The notes below the pieces were generated by a model. That model saw only the letters and a list, made by a program, of their open reading frames with translations. It had not been told where the DNA came from and did no database searches. From assembly GCA_963556695.1 (NCBI GenBank), contig CAUWAG010000018.1, positions 4,774,001 through 4,838,000 of the forward strand: a stretch of DNA of 64,000 nucleotides, written 5' to 3'. This document shows, in pieces, positions 31,791 through 43,989 of this stretch. Source of the DNA: Anthostomella pinea (lineage: Eukaryota > Ascomycota > Sordariomycetes > Xylariales > Xylariaceae). Each line of letters begins with the position of its first letter. Position 1 is the stretch's first letter. The position numbers and the translations under genes were made by a program.

Positions 31791-33028
31791 ATGGCTTTCC
31801 TCCAGACAAAATCCAACACAAGGTTTACCGTATCCCAAGCCACCGCGTCCAACGAGCGCATCGCCGCCGCACTCCCCGAAGGCCTGGTGGCCGTCTTCGT
31901 GGGAGGCACCAGTGGTGTCGGCGAATACACGGTCAAGGCCTTTGCCAAATACGCTCCGAGCCCACGCGTCTACATCATCGGACGGTCTCAGGAGGCCGCC
32001 GACCCCATCATACAGGAGTGCCAGCAGCTCAACAGCGGCGGCCAGTTCGAGTTCATCCAGGCGGACGTAAGTCTGCTGAACACCATCGATGATGTCTGCC
32101 GCCAGATCAGGAGCAGAGAGACTGCGATCAACATCCCCTTCCAGAGTCAGGGGACTATGGGCTTCGACAAGAGTATGTACATCCGGTCCTGAACTTCACT
32201 ACTTCTGCTCCTTTTGAAAGCACTGACAACGAGACCCTACAGAAACAGCCGAAGGCCTGCCGTTGGCTTTCGGCATCGCCACGCACGGCCGCATGCGCTT
32301 TATTCTGAACCTCCTCCCCCTGCTGCAGAAGGCCAAGTCCCTTCGCCGCGTCGTCAACGTCGGGGCGGCATCTTATGAAGGTGCCATCGACGTGGATAAC
32401 GTACCCGGCCTTGGGTTTCCCTTGACGAAGTGGCGCAACCAGCTTGCATCCGTCCAGGTCCGTATATGGTCCTTCCTTCTTCCCCCTTCAACCCTACTCG
32501 AGGGATCTACCATCCGACTTCCAACGACATCAGCAATAGTAATGATGCTAACTCATAATTGTGGAAAAGACGCTGCTCCTCGAAGAGGCCGCCCGCCGTG
32601 CGCCCGATGTCGCCTTCGTGCTTACCTGTCCAGGCGTCGTCAAGTCCGGCATCATGCGGGACATCGCGCCGAGCCTCGGGATGAGCATCATGCTAGCCGT
32701 CACGAAACTTATGGCGCCTCTCATAGAGACTTCACCCGACGAGTGTGCTGAACGACACGTGTTCTTCGCCACGAGCGCTAGGTACCCAGCCTCTCAGAAC
32801 GGGCCAGGCGCTGCGGGTGTGGCGCTCGATGGGAGCATGGCTGTTGCTCGTGGAAGCGACGGGCGCGATGGCAGTGGGGTGTATACGACTGACCAGAAGG
32901 GTGCGAGTTCGTCGCCCAAGGTCGAGAGCGTTCTGGCTAAGTTCCGGAAGGATGGGACGGCGGGGAAGGTCTGGGATTTTGTTGTGGCGGATTTTGTTAG
33001 GATTACGGGAGCGGAGGTAGCACCGTAG
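31791..33028 (+). CDS. Short-chain dehydrogenase/reductase, atypical fungal subfamily
   Basis: Three exons: 31791-32172, 32243-32457 and 32570-33028, with introns of 70 and 112 bp, giving 351 residues. The Rossmann glycine motif is GGTSGVGEYT, followed by YIIGRS and the acidic QADVSLL. The usual NNAG is replaced (INIPFQSQG), and no YxxxK catalytic pair is found; instead the region reads VVNVGAASYEGAID and LTKWRNQLASV. Both departures, with CPGVVKSGI near the end, are shared by a fungal SDR-like subfamily frequent in secondary-metabolite loci, so the enzyme may bind NAD(P) but use different chemistry or be non-catalytic. It is convergent with the Zn2Cys6 regulator, 113 bp away. Confidence 0.75.
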
Positions 33029-33141
33029 GGGGAGGTCGGGCCTAGTCAGCTCTCAACCTGCCAGCCAACAGGCCGAACTCCGTGCCTCTTTCACGCCATA
33101 TGCTAGGTAATAGACGGATAGCAGCAGCATGGCTGAGGGCA

Positions 33142-34591
33142 CTATGCACCAGCTTGCTGAATACACTCCTTATCCAACCATTCCTTCAGCGTTGTCTCCA
33201 TCAGGATTGCCCGATTATACGCCCACCAGTACCGGCCCGAAGGGAGTAGTATCCTCGCGGCACGATAGAAGTGGTAGAGCAAGAGCAGGACATGCGGATC
33301 GCTCTGCTGTATCATTGACGTGAATGGTCCTCGGCACATGACCGGGAACGAGAAAATGAATATTGCCAAGCTCTCAAGCAATGGCGACTTGTCCTCTATG
33401 AGGCTCTCTGGTCGCGATTCGGGGAGAAAGGCCATGATGAGACAGAGGCAGTCAAGTACGGACACGTAACTTTCTTCTATTGGATCCAGCCCGTCGTGCG
33501 TCTTCGGGACACGAGGCGAGAACGCATGCATGTCGGCCTCATTTGTGCTTTGGGAGTAGAGGAAGGGTTTGCTAAGCATTTCGGGCGCGAGTGGTCGGCA
33601 GTAGGAGAAGAGCTCCTGGAATGCAGCTGCTGTGTCGTTGCTGATCTGGGCGGCTTGGGCGAGTGTGCCCATCGGGCTGCACCGTATATACGGCATACAC
33701 ACCGAGGCCTGGACGGAAGAGACTGGGATGCTCCTCAGGAACACTTGCTTCAAGCTTGAGCAGAATGTAAAGATTTGGTCCTTCTGCGGGTCGTAGGATA
33801 CCACGCCCTGGGCTGACGGCGATAATAAGTCTGTACTACACCATATGTCGAACTGTAGTAGCAACGAGGTTAAGATGAAAGCGTCGAGACAAGACGAAGT
33901 GAGATCGTCGGAAAGCGCAAGCCGGAATCCAGACAAGGCACGAAACAGATGACTCGCTGCAGCTGTCGGATACGTCGGGTCTCGTGGCGGCAAGAAGGCA
34001 AGATGGCGCGCTGCGACACAGAGGACTGCATTCATCAGGAACTCGAACTGGAAGCCGAGCTGGGAAGCATGATTCCACACGTCGGGTGCGAACAGCAAAG
34101 TCTGGCTGGTGCTTGTCTGGAAGTGATGGAAGAGCTTGAAGTGGAGGAGGTTCACCACGGCGTCGCTTGCTCCAGACGTAGAGAGTGGGCTTACAGCAGG
34201 CATGGATGGAGCAATTGAGGTTATCGCTGATCCGATACACCGCAGGCGCCGTTGACAGTGTTCTCCTCTTTCGATACATCTTGTACAAGGTATTTTTTCA
34301 TTGCACTGCGGGACTATCTCATCAGCTTACATGAGCCCAAAAGGAGATAACGATTGGAAACGAAAGGCTAGAATGGACCTTGACACGCCGCTTCTTGCAG
34401 TTTTCGCACCCTGCCCTCGATTTCTGGTGTGCGCGGCGTTGCCTGGACGGATCGATAGCTAATTCTTTTGGGACCTCGAAAAGAGCCTCCTTTGAACGCG
34501 ACTTTGATGAGATAACGAAGGTATTCGTGAACTCTTCGATTGAGGGCGCGGGTTTTGCCGCGCCAATAGGAGGACATCGATCGGAGAACAT
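33142..34591 (-). CDS. Zn(II)2Cys6 transcription factor
   Basis: Two exons, 34591-34379 and 34305-33142, joined by a 73-bp intron (34306-34378) placed inside the zinc cluster. The joined cluster has the spacing C-x2-C-x6-C-x5-C-x2-C-x6-C: GCENCKKRRVK before the intron and CNEKIPCTRC after it. Total length is about 458 residues. The rest is a fungal middle-homology-type helical region (LLHFKLFHHFQTSTSQ and later LLLLYHFYRAARILLPSGR). It should bind DNA as a pathway-specific regulator. Its position beside SDR, MFS, acyltransferase and P450 genes suggests control of a local metabolite locus, which is inference. The 5' end could extend further upstream. Confidence 0.85.
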
Positions 34592-35430
34592 GAAGGCTTG
34601 AGACGAGCAGACTCGGTGTTACGTGGGTGGCTGTTCCGGAGCAGTCATTGTAAGCATGGGTTCTGAAGAGAAACAAACACGAGAAGAGCCTATCGGACAT
34701 GACACTCGCCACATCTCCAGAGTTAGGTTGGTTGGTTGGTAATTCTTATTGCCGGGCTGGTATCTCCTTGTTGGTAGCCCCTGGCTTCTACACAAAGAGT
34801 CACCGGCGCCATTGCCAGTGTCGCAGGCTTTCATCAAAGCGAGAAATTTCCCTCCAGGTTTTCGCGATGTCGCGAGTAAAGTTATCATGCGCATAGGGAG
34901 AGAAACGTCGAATCTAATGGCCCCATCGAAAGCCCTGTGTACATTTGAACAGTACCACCAGGGTCCCTCTGGCGATAGCATCTCACGCAGAAGCACGGAG
35001 GAATTGCACAGCTCAGCCGTTGTGAGGTTCTCTGAAAAAACGCTGCATCGGTCTTCGCGAGAGTAGAAGCCTACCGGGTTTGCGGACTTTGCTGGTGACG
35101 ACCCTTGAGTCGCGGCTCCAAAGGAGTGTTAATGCACAGAACTTGGATTTGAGCTGAGTGAATGGACAATATGATTCTGGACGAGCTGGTTCTCTTTGTT
35201 TTGTTTCGAAAATTCAGGACGTAAATGTCTCATCCCGGATTGGGAGCCTCGAGCCCCAAGAGCGGTATTGTACCATCACGACTGTCACGCGCTCTTTGTT
35301 CTCCAGGCCTTGTGCAAACAGCCACTCGATTCGCTCTGAGCTCTAAGCTCTAGGCATTGGGCTTAATACAGACCTCTCAAGCTCACAATGCCGCCATGAC
35401 GCCATGTCCAGGTCAGACAGAAGTAATTAA
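34592..35430. other. Intergenic, no gene seen
   Basis: Frames up to 125 codons exist on both strands but show no domain or signal peptide. This is the upstream region of the zinc-cluster regulator. Confidence 0.45.
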
Positions 35431-37000
35431 GCGTACGACGCATATAGGAGAGAAGTCGACGAAATCAGACAGTACTTCGACCGAGAGCCAGATAGGTTTC
35501 AATGGGTCGATCCTGTTGCCGCGGGCGGGTACGGCGTATGCATTCGCCTCAATGAATTGATTCAAACAAACGCGGCAGGTATATGGAGAAATTTCGTCGT
35601 CAAGCGCGCAATCGCGGACGGCCAGCCTTCGCTGGAGGCTGAGATAGGTCGCGTGAGGGTAATGTACCCTGGCCATTATCTACTTATCCTTCTTTCGCGT
35701 CCATATTAACAACGCGTAGAGGTTGCAAGGCGCCGTCCACGTTGTCCGGCAACTGGCGATCCGTGATAGCCCCCTCGACAAAGCCCTGGTGCGCCTTCGC
35801 AGCCCCCCTGGATCTCCCTCACCACCATCGACACCAAGCTCAACTACGAGCGATTACATGCACTCACCGCCCAGCGAGTTTCGGTACTTTGCAGTGCCAT
35901 AATCATCCCCGGGCGCAGGGGGTCTTGCCTTTCCGTCCAGCGATCCTGGTGAGCCCCCGGGGTTCTACGGGCCGTACTTGGTGCTCGAATACATCGCCAA
36001 CGGGACGCTGAGCGACTTCATCGAGAAGGTAGCCGCTGAGAACACGCCGCTCCCGAATCGGTTGCTGTGGCGTCTGTTTCTTTGCCGTAAGTGTCAGCCC
36101 AAGTAGCTATCAGGAATCCGGATCTGACAGGAACCTGTGGTTTCAGTTGTACGGGCCTGTATAGCAATGGCCTACCCGATGGATGCAGGTCTGGACCAGG
36201 AGCCAGTGTTGGAGACAGTGAATATAGGGCCCCCACGCATACAGATCTTTCGCTGGACAACGGTAAGTCGGACGGGGTACCGAGCGGCGTCGAGAAAGAC
36301 GTGTTTGGCTAACTCTACACGCAGTCTTGGTCGGGGATCTGATTGCGCAGCATGATGAACATCAGTTGAGCCCTGTTCTCAAGATCATCTATTTCGGCCT
36401 CAGTAAGGGCCAGCTGGAGACAGAAGGGTAAGTTGACCACGTTCCGTATCCGCCGGACACCGACCGATGCATTCATCCAATGCTGACCAATATTAGAGGT
36501 CTGAAGGTCAAGGGCACCGAACAAAATTTGAGATCCATAGGCATGGTCAGAATCTCTTTCACTCTCCTCCCTCAAAGCATTGACTGTAAAGATGTCCACT
36601 TGCTAATTCACAGTGGGTGGTGAAGATCATGCAGTACCTCATCTCAGTGGAGAATTTTGGACTGGATGTAGGCGAGACGAAGTCCTTCGTTAAAAAGATT
36701 GATAAAGATAATACAGTCTCTGTTGAGACGTACGCCGCAGCCATGTTGCCAGATACGACGCCGGCGACCATGCCTTTTCCGTGGCTGGACGGGGAGCTCC
36801 GGGAGTTGATCTGCGAGTGTTTGGCCGTCGACCAAGCTCACCAACCTACTCTTCAGAGACTTCTGACTGATATCAGCACAGCATTTACTGCTCGGAACGC
36901 TTTCGCCTATTTTGGTAGGGACCCCATCCAAGCGGTGAAGGAGTCGGATGTTTGGATTATCGCACTTGTACAACGACTCATATTCGGTGCCCCCACATGA
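35431..37000 (+). pseudogene. Protein kinase-like pseudogene (nonsense codon, frameshift, DFG changed to YFG)
   Basis: Kinase subdomains occur in order: glycine loop AGGYGVCIRL, VAIK-type strand FVVKRA, hinge YGPYLVLEYIANGTLSDFI, catalytic loop HTDLSLDNVLVGDL, activation-loop start KIIYFGLSKG and C-lobe LRELICECLAVDQAHQPTLQRLL. Introns seen are 35659-35719, 36087-36146, 36263-36324 and one ending at 36613. The lesions are a TAA at 35900-35902 in an otherwise fully open exon, a one-base frame change near the C5 run at 36230-36234, and Tyr in place of the metal-binding Asp of DFG. No start ATG is visible before the glycine loop. Fungal accessory kinases of this type (long inserts, HTDL loop) are common and often degenerate. 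Confidence 0.65.
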
Positions 37001-39444
37001 TAGCAAGAAAGGGGGTGGTGATGAGCAAAAGGAACACGCTGGTAAATGATTTTCAGCATGTTTGGGGGCCAACCGGTGTTGTGACCAATTACCAAACGAT
37101 GAGAGAATTGTGCCCGTTCGAATAGCTCGCATTCGAAACTCAAAAGGAGCGTAAGATATCAACAGAACAGTTGGTATTGTGCCCTCTGCACTGCCTCGGG
37201 GCTGCAGCCTGAACGACCAGGACGTCACCAGCGCGTGATAGGTGGCGTGGCATGTTCAACAAGACATTCAGAATCCTGTCAGCGATTGCATTTGCACTCG
37301 AGCCCCCGTTTGCTTCCCCGCCTTCTCTGTCATGTCGTCCAGAAAGTTAAGTTAAAAGTATGTTTTGCTCTTGTGGCATGATAAGAGATCCTTGAAGTGT
37401 CGGGACCGCATGGTAGTGATCTTGTGGTCGAACAAAGTTCAAGACCGTTGGCGTTCGCGTCAACGTCCCACTCTCGGTGAGGCTTCTCGTCCTGTTCTCG
37501 TGCTACCGGCACCGTCCCATAGACGCCGCTACGAACTAGCGGGTTATCAGCACGTTGTTTTGAGTTTCCCCAACAGGTCTCGTGGTCAACTCTCCAGACC
37601 TCCTATTCCGCTCACGACTATTGCCGTCGTATTTCACCTGTCTCTTCACCGGAAGTCAACAGGGCTACGGTACCAATATCGTCGCCGGTGCTGGCTGGGC
37701 CAACCTTGGCTGCCAGACTGCTTCGCCCGCATTGTCTTCTCCAATAGTTCACCGAGTGCTCCACGGAGATCATGCCACTTGGATGGCGCCGTTGGTAGGA
37801 CCCAGTGTAGCTTCGAGCGGTGTTTGAGATGCCGGTACTAGTATTGGGAAGGGGAGTTGGTCTCAGCCTCTCAGGAACAGTTGCTCGGTTGCTTGGTTAT
37901 CGGAGTGCTGTCGCAACCTCTCGTCGCAGTGGTTAGTCACGTAGACGTGCCCACATGTTCGGTATTCTTATCGTCTGGAAAGGCGGCTTCGCGAGTGTTG
38001 AGCCTTTGACTTTGATATGAGCTTCTTTCACAGGCGGCGATGCTTCGGCCAATGCAAGATGGTAATGTCTGAGGCTGGAGTCGACCTCAGGGTGCGAGGG
38101 TAGTTGCCGCTGCGGCTCGAGGACCGACCTCAGACCTGCAACCATTGGCCAATGAGACCGAGTGCACCCGCTGCCCCGTCCGGTAGAAGCACTCCGGGAT
38201 ATTATTAGTCTGGGGGGAAGGTCATATCTGTCCCTAACCTATAATAGCTTGGCCTTATCTATACTTTTACAAATAAAATTCCACTATCTCCAAATTCTCA
38301 CCTGTGCGGGGAATTAGTCCTTAGCCTTATCGTGTTTGGGATATGGGAAAGCGTCCAATGAGAATGACTCGCCACCTCGGCTTGACCCTGTCATACGTGT
38401 ATGGCCAGGGATAGCGCTCCCCGAGACGGAGCTAGGCATGCTAGGAACTTGAGAGGTGGTCGGTTCTTTTTTCTAGAAGCCCAAGAAGCCCCATCGAAGG
38501 AGTGGGATCGAGTGTCGTGACCGGGAGGGCCCGGCTAGGCAGGCACAGGCAGGGTTGCTGATGACTTCACCGTCGGCTGTTACTAGCCAAGCACGCCCAG
38601 TGGCCTCAGTGCCGCATCTCGGTAGCCCGACTTGGCAGGCGAGGCTGGTCAGCTGGGCGAGATGGCTGGGCAGATTGGTGGGATTGGGCAGATGCATCAC
38701 CCTAGAACACCGAAGCTTGTTTGTGGAATAGAAGCTGAAGTAAAGAGCCGCACGCAAACACCCGACCTCGACACCGCTCTATCTGCGAGCTGCTGCCACA
38801 GGGTCCGAACCGAGTCCGTGACCCCTTCAACCCTTCAACCCCGTACCCGCTATAGCACGGCCCGCCCGAAGGAAGCAGCAGCACCACTCACCACAGCGGC
38901 TGCGGGACAGGTGGCACAATCATCCACCGTGGTCCATCAGCAGGCGCGGCATGTCGACACCGACGATGGCGACTACTCCTGTATCGTTCGTCATCACGAA
39001 GGGGTTCACAGCAGTCACAGGCTCACAGCGGTCGGGACCACCGGTAGGAGTCGAAAATGGCCACCGAGCCTACCTCCCTTACCCACACAGGCCACCAAGG
39101 GTTCACCCTATTATTTGCCTCAATGGTGGAACTTAATCCTGCGCAACTGGGAACCGGCCTGCGCTGTACGTAATAAATACTCGGCGCAACGACGACTAGC
39201 AGAGAGAAAGTCGGACCAGCAGAGATCAGCAGCACCAGCCATCACACACTCATCAGACACTGACACTTTCGTCAACCAAATCTGGGGAGATACCGGTACA
39301 GACCTAGTCAAACCTTTTTCAACCCCTCTTCGTTTATTACATATCGTATCCGTCTCCCACCTTCCACCTCCCCAGAGACCGCGACGAACCTATATCTGCA
39401 ATTTCCAGCAGCACTTTCACGTCGACGACACCACCGACGACAAC
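37001..39444. other. Intergenic and long leader of the permease gene
   Basis: At about 37580-37830 (+) a frame reads SYFTCLFTGSQQGYGTN and GAGWANLGCQTASP, which looks like a fragment of a secreted-type protein, but neither its start nor family is clear. The last 800 bases before 39445 happen to be open in the permease frame, yet the residues are Ser/Thr/Pro/His-rich and unlike the family, so they are taken as 5' leader and promoter. Confidence 0.4.
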
Positions 39445-40890
39445 ATGATGGACACCAAGGAACAGAAGGGCTTCCAGTCGGCTCAGCCGTTCTCCTCCGA
39501 CTCGTCTACCAATGACAACGAGATGGTCGGCCAAGTCCACAATGTCAACGACGTGGAGAAGGCGGCCGCCGCACAGGCCAGCTCGCACTTCCACCGCCTG
39601 GGATGGAAGCGTCTCACCGTCGTCCTGATTGTCGAGGCCATTGCGCTCGGCAGTCTGAGTATGCCCGGCGCCTTCGCGACGCTGGGCATGGTCGCCGGCG
39701 TCATTCTCAGTCTCGGTCTCGGTCTCATCGCCATCTACACCAGCTACGTCGTCGGCCAGGTCAAACTCAAGTACCCCGAAGTGCAGCACTATGCTGATGC
39801 CGGTCGCCTGTTAATGGGACGCTTCGGCTACGAGCTGGTCGGATTCATGTTCTCTATGCAGTTGATCTTCCTCGTCGGTTCGCATACCCTCACCGGCACC
39901 ATTGCCTTCCTTAACATCACCGACAACGCCACGTGCTCCATCGCCTTCGGAGTCGTGTCGGCCATCATTCTCCTGTGCCTCGCCATTCCGCCCTCTTTCG
40001 CCGAGGTCGCCATCCTGGGCTACATCGACTTCGTCTCCATCATTTGCGCCATTGGTATCACCATCATTGCCACCGGTGTCCAGCGAGGCGACATTGGCAC
40101 CGCCGCCGACTGGTCCGCGTGGCCGGCTGAGGACCTCACCTTTGTCAAGGCATTCATCGCCATCACCAACATCGTGTTCGCCTACTCCTTCGCCATCTGC
40201 CAGTTCTCCTTCATGGACGAGATGCACACCCCCAAGGACTTCGTCAAGTCCATCTGGGCCCTCGGCATCATCGAGATCATCATCTACACCCTGACCGGCG
40301 CCCTGATCTACTCCTTCGTCGGTTCCGAAGTCAAGTCCCCCGCTCTGCTGTCGGCCGGCCCCCTCGTGTCCAAGGTCGCTTTCGGCATCGCCCTGCCCGT
40401 CATCTTCATCTCGGGGTCCATCAACACCACCGTCGTCGGCCGCTACATCCACGGTCGCGTCTACAAGGACACGGTCACCCGCTTCATCAACGACAAGAAG
40501 GGATGGGCTACCTGGCTCGCACTTATCACGGTCATCACCATCATCGCCTGGATCATCGCCGAGGCCATCCCCTTCTTCTCGGATCTGCTGTCCATCTCCT
40601 CGGCGCTGTTCATCTCCGGCTTCACCTTCTACTTCCCCGCCATGATGTGGTTCAAGCTCATCCGACAGGGCGGCGTCTTCGCCCGGGAGAACATCCTGAA
40701 GACGCTTGTCAACGCGCTCGTCTTCATCATCGGCATCATCACCCTGGTCGGTGGAACATACTCGAGTATTGCCGATATCGTAAGTTATCCCCATACAAAC
40801 CTCGCATGAATCACTGCTGACACTACATCTCAGGCCGATGGCTACAGGGAGGGCACAGTCCGTGGTGCTTTCTCATGTGCTCCGTTGTAA
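39445..40890 (+). CDS. Neutral amino-acid permease, AAAP family (MTR type)
   Basis: Exons 39445-40779 and 40834-40890, split by a 54-bp intron near the 3' end that restores the family's usual C terminus (ADGYREGTVRGAFSC); total 463 residues. A hydrophilic N terminus of about 50 residues (VHNVNDVEKAAAAQASSHFH) precedes 11 membrane segments, starting GWKRLTVVLIVEAIALGSLS and MPGAFATLGMVAGVILSLGL. Other typical blocks are YADAGRLLMGRFGYEL, the EMHTPKDF loop and GRYIHGRVYKDT. The closest well-known protein is Neurospora MTR, a plasma-membrane transporter of neutral aliphatic and aromatic amino acids. Codon use is strongly biased to C-ending codons, suggesting high expression. ATGs at 39445 and 39448 are adjacent; the longer frame from 38632 is not supported. 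Confidence 0.9.
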
Positions 40891-42519
40891 GCAAGCTTAC
40901 AATTGGACTTTGAGGGTCTTGGATATTACACGATTGAGCGAGGCGGGCGCGATGCTTTCAAGCCAACATCAGCAGGGCGCGCCGTTTTGTTTCAAAGTCC
41001 AGTCCCCAAGCGTCATTCATGACTCATGTCGTTCACACTTACTCCGGGAGGGTCTGTCTCCACGTCTGCGTACCTAAATTCCTAGGATATACCCCTGGTC
41101 GTTTGTTCATACCCTTTTGTTGTACAGTACCGCGAAGCGCTGCAGCGTGGAAAAGTCATGTTGTTGAGTTGCGTGCGTGGTTAATTTCTACGGAGTTCAG
41201 GTAGCATGGTTTAGAGAAATTAGAATTGATTTTCAGTTGCGTTTACAAAATAGTTGCTGTCGATTCGTGTCTTCATTGCCTGTGATGTGTCCTTGAGGTG
41301 GCCTAGATTCCTCGTGTGTGCCGCCATACGTTCTGATGTAAGTCGTATACTGCTCCTGCCCATTGATGAAGCTTTCCATAGGACCAACGCCCCAACGATA
41401 TACGGACAAGCCGTTCATCCCATACGGGCGCTCTATCTGCACATGTAGCTGCTACCTCCTCCTCCGCGTCCGACCTCCCTCTCCTCGCGCGTCAACCGTC
41501 CCCCTCCTTCACGGGTTTCCCACTCCGGAGCTTGCAATGCGAGAAAGCGACCTGACCCCTTCCTCATATCGCGTCTCGCGAACCAGACAGACGCTTTATG
41601 AACAATATGGCCCACCATTCGCCATCCCCAATGCTCGCGGCAGCAGTGACACCCAGCTAGGACAGCAGTCCCTACCGGTGATAACATCATGTTCCACACC
41701 TAGGAGGCGGATGGATCTTGAGTCAACAGTCGGGTTCTGGAGCACTGTACCGTAGAGTGAGTGCCCTTCTTCGCTCATGCGAATCCCCTGTGGAGTGGTG
41801 GTGGTCATTGCCCCCCGTTCAAGATCAAGTTCGGCCAATGTTCGACTCATGGACGAGCGGGCGTCTTAATCGTTGCGGACGAAAACTCCCCATATAGTCA
41901 GTCAGTCTCCCGGCAGAAGCGCTTCCGCGAGAGGATAGGTTACATTGGTTCGTTCCTCTTGCGAGACGGTATGGTATCTCCTGAGTGAGCTGGGTGCAGT
42001 CCATGCGAAATTGTACTTGCTTCTTCTTTTCGTCACGTACCTATGTACCTCCTTTCTCTGAAACAAACACCATGGGCGGGCGGTTGAGTCTACGTCGATG
42101 GATGTGTGTGAAGAAGGCGTTATATCGTACGATTCTTGGAGAGTCCGACAAGAGTGCCTCTTAAGTGCAAACAGGGAGAGTGCTGTAGGTTTGTTTGTTG
42201 GAGCTATCGCTGTCACCACATGCCAAAAGGAATCAGTCATATGGCTGGCTCCCATGCAGAACCGTTAGCCGGGCTCCTTTACACGCGACACCTCGTTTTC
42301 CCTCTACGCACTTTTAATTCATCGTCTACTTCCTCAGTTCTACCTAGAACCGGAAAGATGAAAGTTCCCCTTTTGACAACCCGAAACGCCGTGGGAATGC
42401 AAACCCTGAACAAGCTTGAACAATGATGCCATGTGCAGGACGGTCGCGAGGACAAGCCCTGGTGGGATGAACATGGCCTACCAAACCCGTCACAGCTAAT
42501 GAATCCTGAATTCATGTGG
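40891..42519. other. Intergenic, no gene seen
   Basis: This gap separates the ends of the permease (+) and the aminotransferase (-), which are convergent. Frames up to 130 codons are present but Pro/Arg-rich and without domains. No RNA gene or repeat is visible. Confidence 0.5.
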
Positions 42520-43989
42520 CTACGCAAACTGTGCTTCGATTACCTCCTCTACTATATCCAGGCCGCTCTTGATCTCCTCCTCACTCACAGTCAACGGAGG
42601 CACGAACCGCAACGTGTTCGTCCCGCAAGTGATGATCAACAGTCCCCTCTCCCGCGCAGCCTTGATGATTGGCGCGGGATCCTGCGTCAGCTGGACGCCC
42701 AGTATCAAACCTCGACCACGAACCTCCTTTATCAAGTCGGGAAACCGCTCGCGCATGCGATCAAACCGTTCCCTGAAAAGCTGGGACTTGGAGAGAACCT
42801 CCTCCTGCATCTTCGGGTCCGCCAGTCGCGAGACGACGTAATGCGCCAGGCGACACGCCATCGGGTTGCCGCCAAAGGTCGTGCCGTGGTCGCCGACCTT
42901 GATCTTCTCGTTGACGGCGTTGTTCACGATGGTCGCACCGATGGGGAACCCGTTTCCGAGAGCCTTGGCCGTGGTGATGATGTCGGGATGTGCCTCCTTG
43001 GGCAAGTGGCCGTGCGCCCAGAGGCTGCCTGTGCGCGCCAGACCGCATTGGATCTCGTCGTACACCAAGACGGCACCGACCTCACGGCACCGCTTCGCCA
43101 GCGCGATCAAGAACTCGTCGGTCGCCACGTTGACGCCGCCCTCGCCCTGGATAGGCTCGATGATCACACCACATGTTTTCTCCGTGACCAGCTCATTGAT
43201 AGCCTCGACATCGTTGTACGTTCCGTATTTGAACCCCGGCAGCATCGGCGCGAACGGTTCTTGGTATTTGGGGTTCGGCGTGGCGGACAGACTGCCCATC
43301 GTTCGGCCGTGGAAGGATCCGTGGAAGGAGACGAACTCGTGCTTCGATCTGCTTGGGTCCACGGTCTTGCCGACTTTGCGCGAGAACTTGATGGCGGCCT
43401 CGTTTGCTTCGGAGCCCGAGTTGCAGACGAATACGGTCGCGGCATCGTGCATGGCGCCCGACTCGAGCGTCTTTTCAACTAGCAGTTGCGACAAGGCGCC
43501 GGTCCAGGGGTTGAAGTAGAGGTTGGATGTGTGTAGAAGCGTCGTACCCTATCAATTGTAAGTCAGACTAGTTCGGGGCGACTGGCGACTCTGCTGCAGG
43601 TAAAGTCGGTCATGGAGAAAGAAGCTGCTGACCTGGTCGGCGAGAATCCTGGCCACGCCTGGGTCGGAATGGCCCAGTCCATTGACGGCGATCCCAGCAG
43701 TGAAGTCGAGATACCTTCGGTTCTCCAAGTCCCACAGGTACGAGCCCTCGCCTTTGACGAACACCAGCGAAGGGCGCACGTATGTAGGGACCATATGCTT
43801 CAAATGTTCCTTCACCAACGCGGCGCTTGCAGAGTCCTCGGGAGGGTCTGGATTCGGGAGGGACGCTTCTCGAGAGATTGACCGCTGGACATCTTGGGAG
43901 AGATTCGAAGTAGATGCGGTAGCCGGTGAAGAGAAAGTTCGACGGGCGCCGGCAAAGGCCAATCGCCTTGATTGGAGTCGAAGAGCCAT
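42520..43989 (-). CDS. ARG8: Acetylornithine aminotransferase, mitochondrial
   Basis: Class III PLP aminotransferase converting N-acetylglutamate semialdehyde and glutamate to N-acetylornithine and 2-oxoglutarate in arginine synthesis. Exons 43989-43633 and 43548-42520, with an 84-bp GT-AG intron (43549-43632), give 461 residues. The N terminus [20 protein letters not shown] is a mitochondrial presequence. Motifs: [17 protein letters not shown], the PLP-binding [32 protein letters not shown] with the PLP Asp, and [14 protein letters not shown] with the Schiff-base Lys. An earlier in-frame ATG at 44046 would add 19 Cys-rich residues and is less likely. Confidence 0.93.

Noticed and set aside
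38632..39444. 271-codon N-terminal extension of the permease
   Set aside because: No family member has it, composition is leader-like, and the ATG at 39445 matches the usual N terminus.
39811..40794. 327-codon acidic frame antisense to the amino-acid permease
   Set aside because: It mirrors the C-ending codon bias of the permease; its Asp/Glu/Gly-rich translation has no domain.
42433..43482. 349-codon plus-strand frame over the aminotransferase
   Set aside because: It is an exact antisense shadow of a conserved enzyme with PLP motifs on the minus strand.
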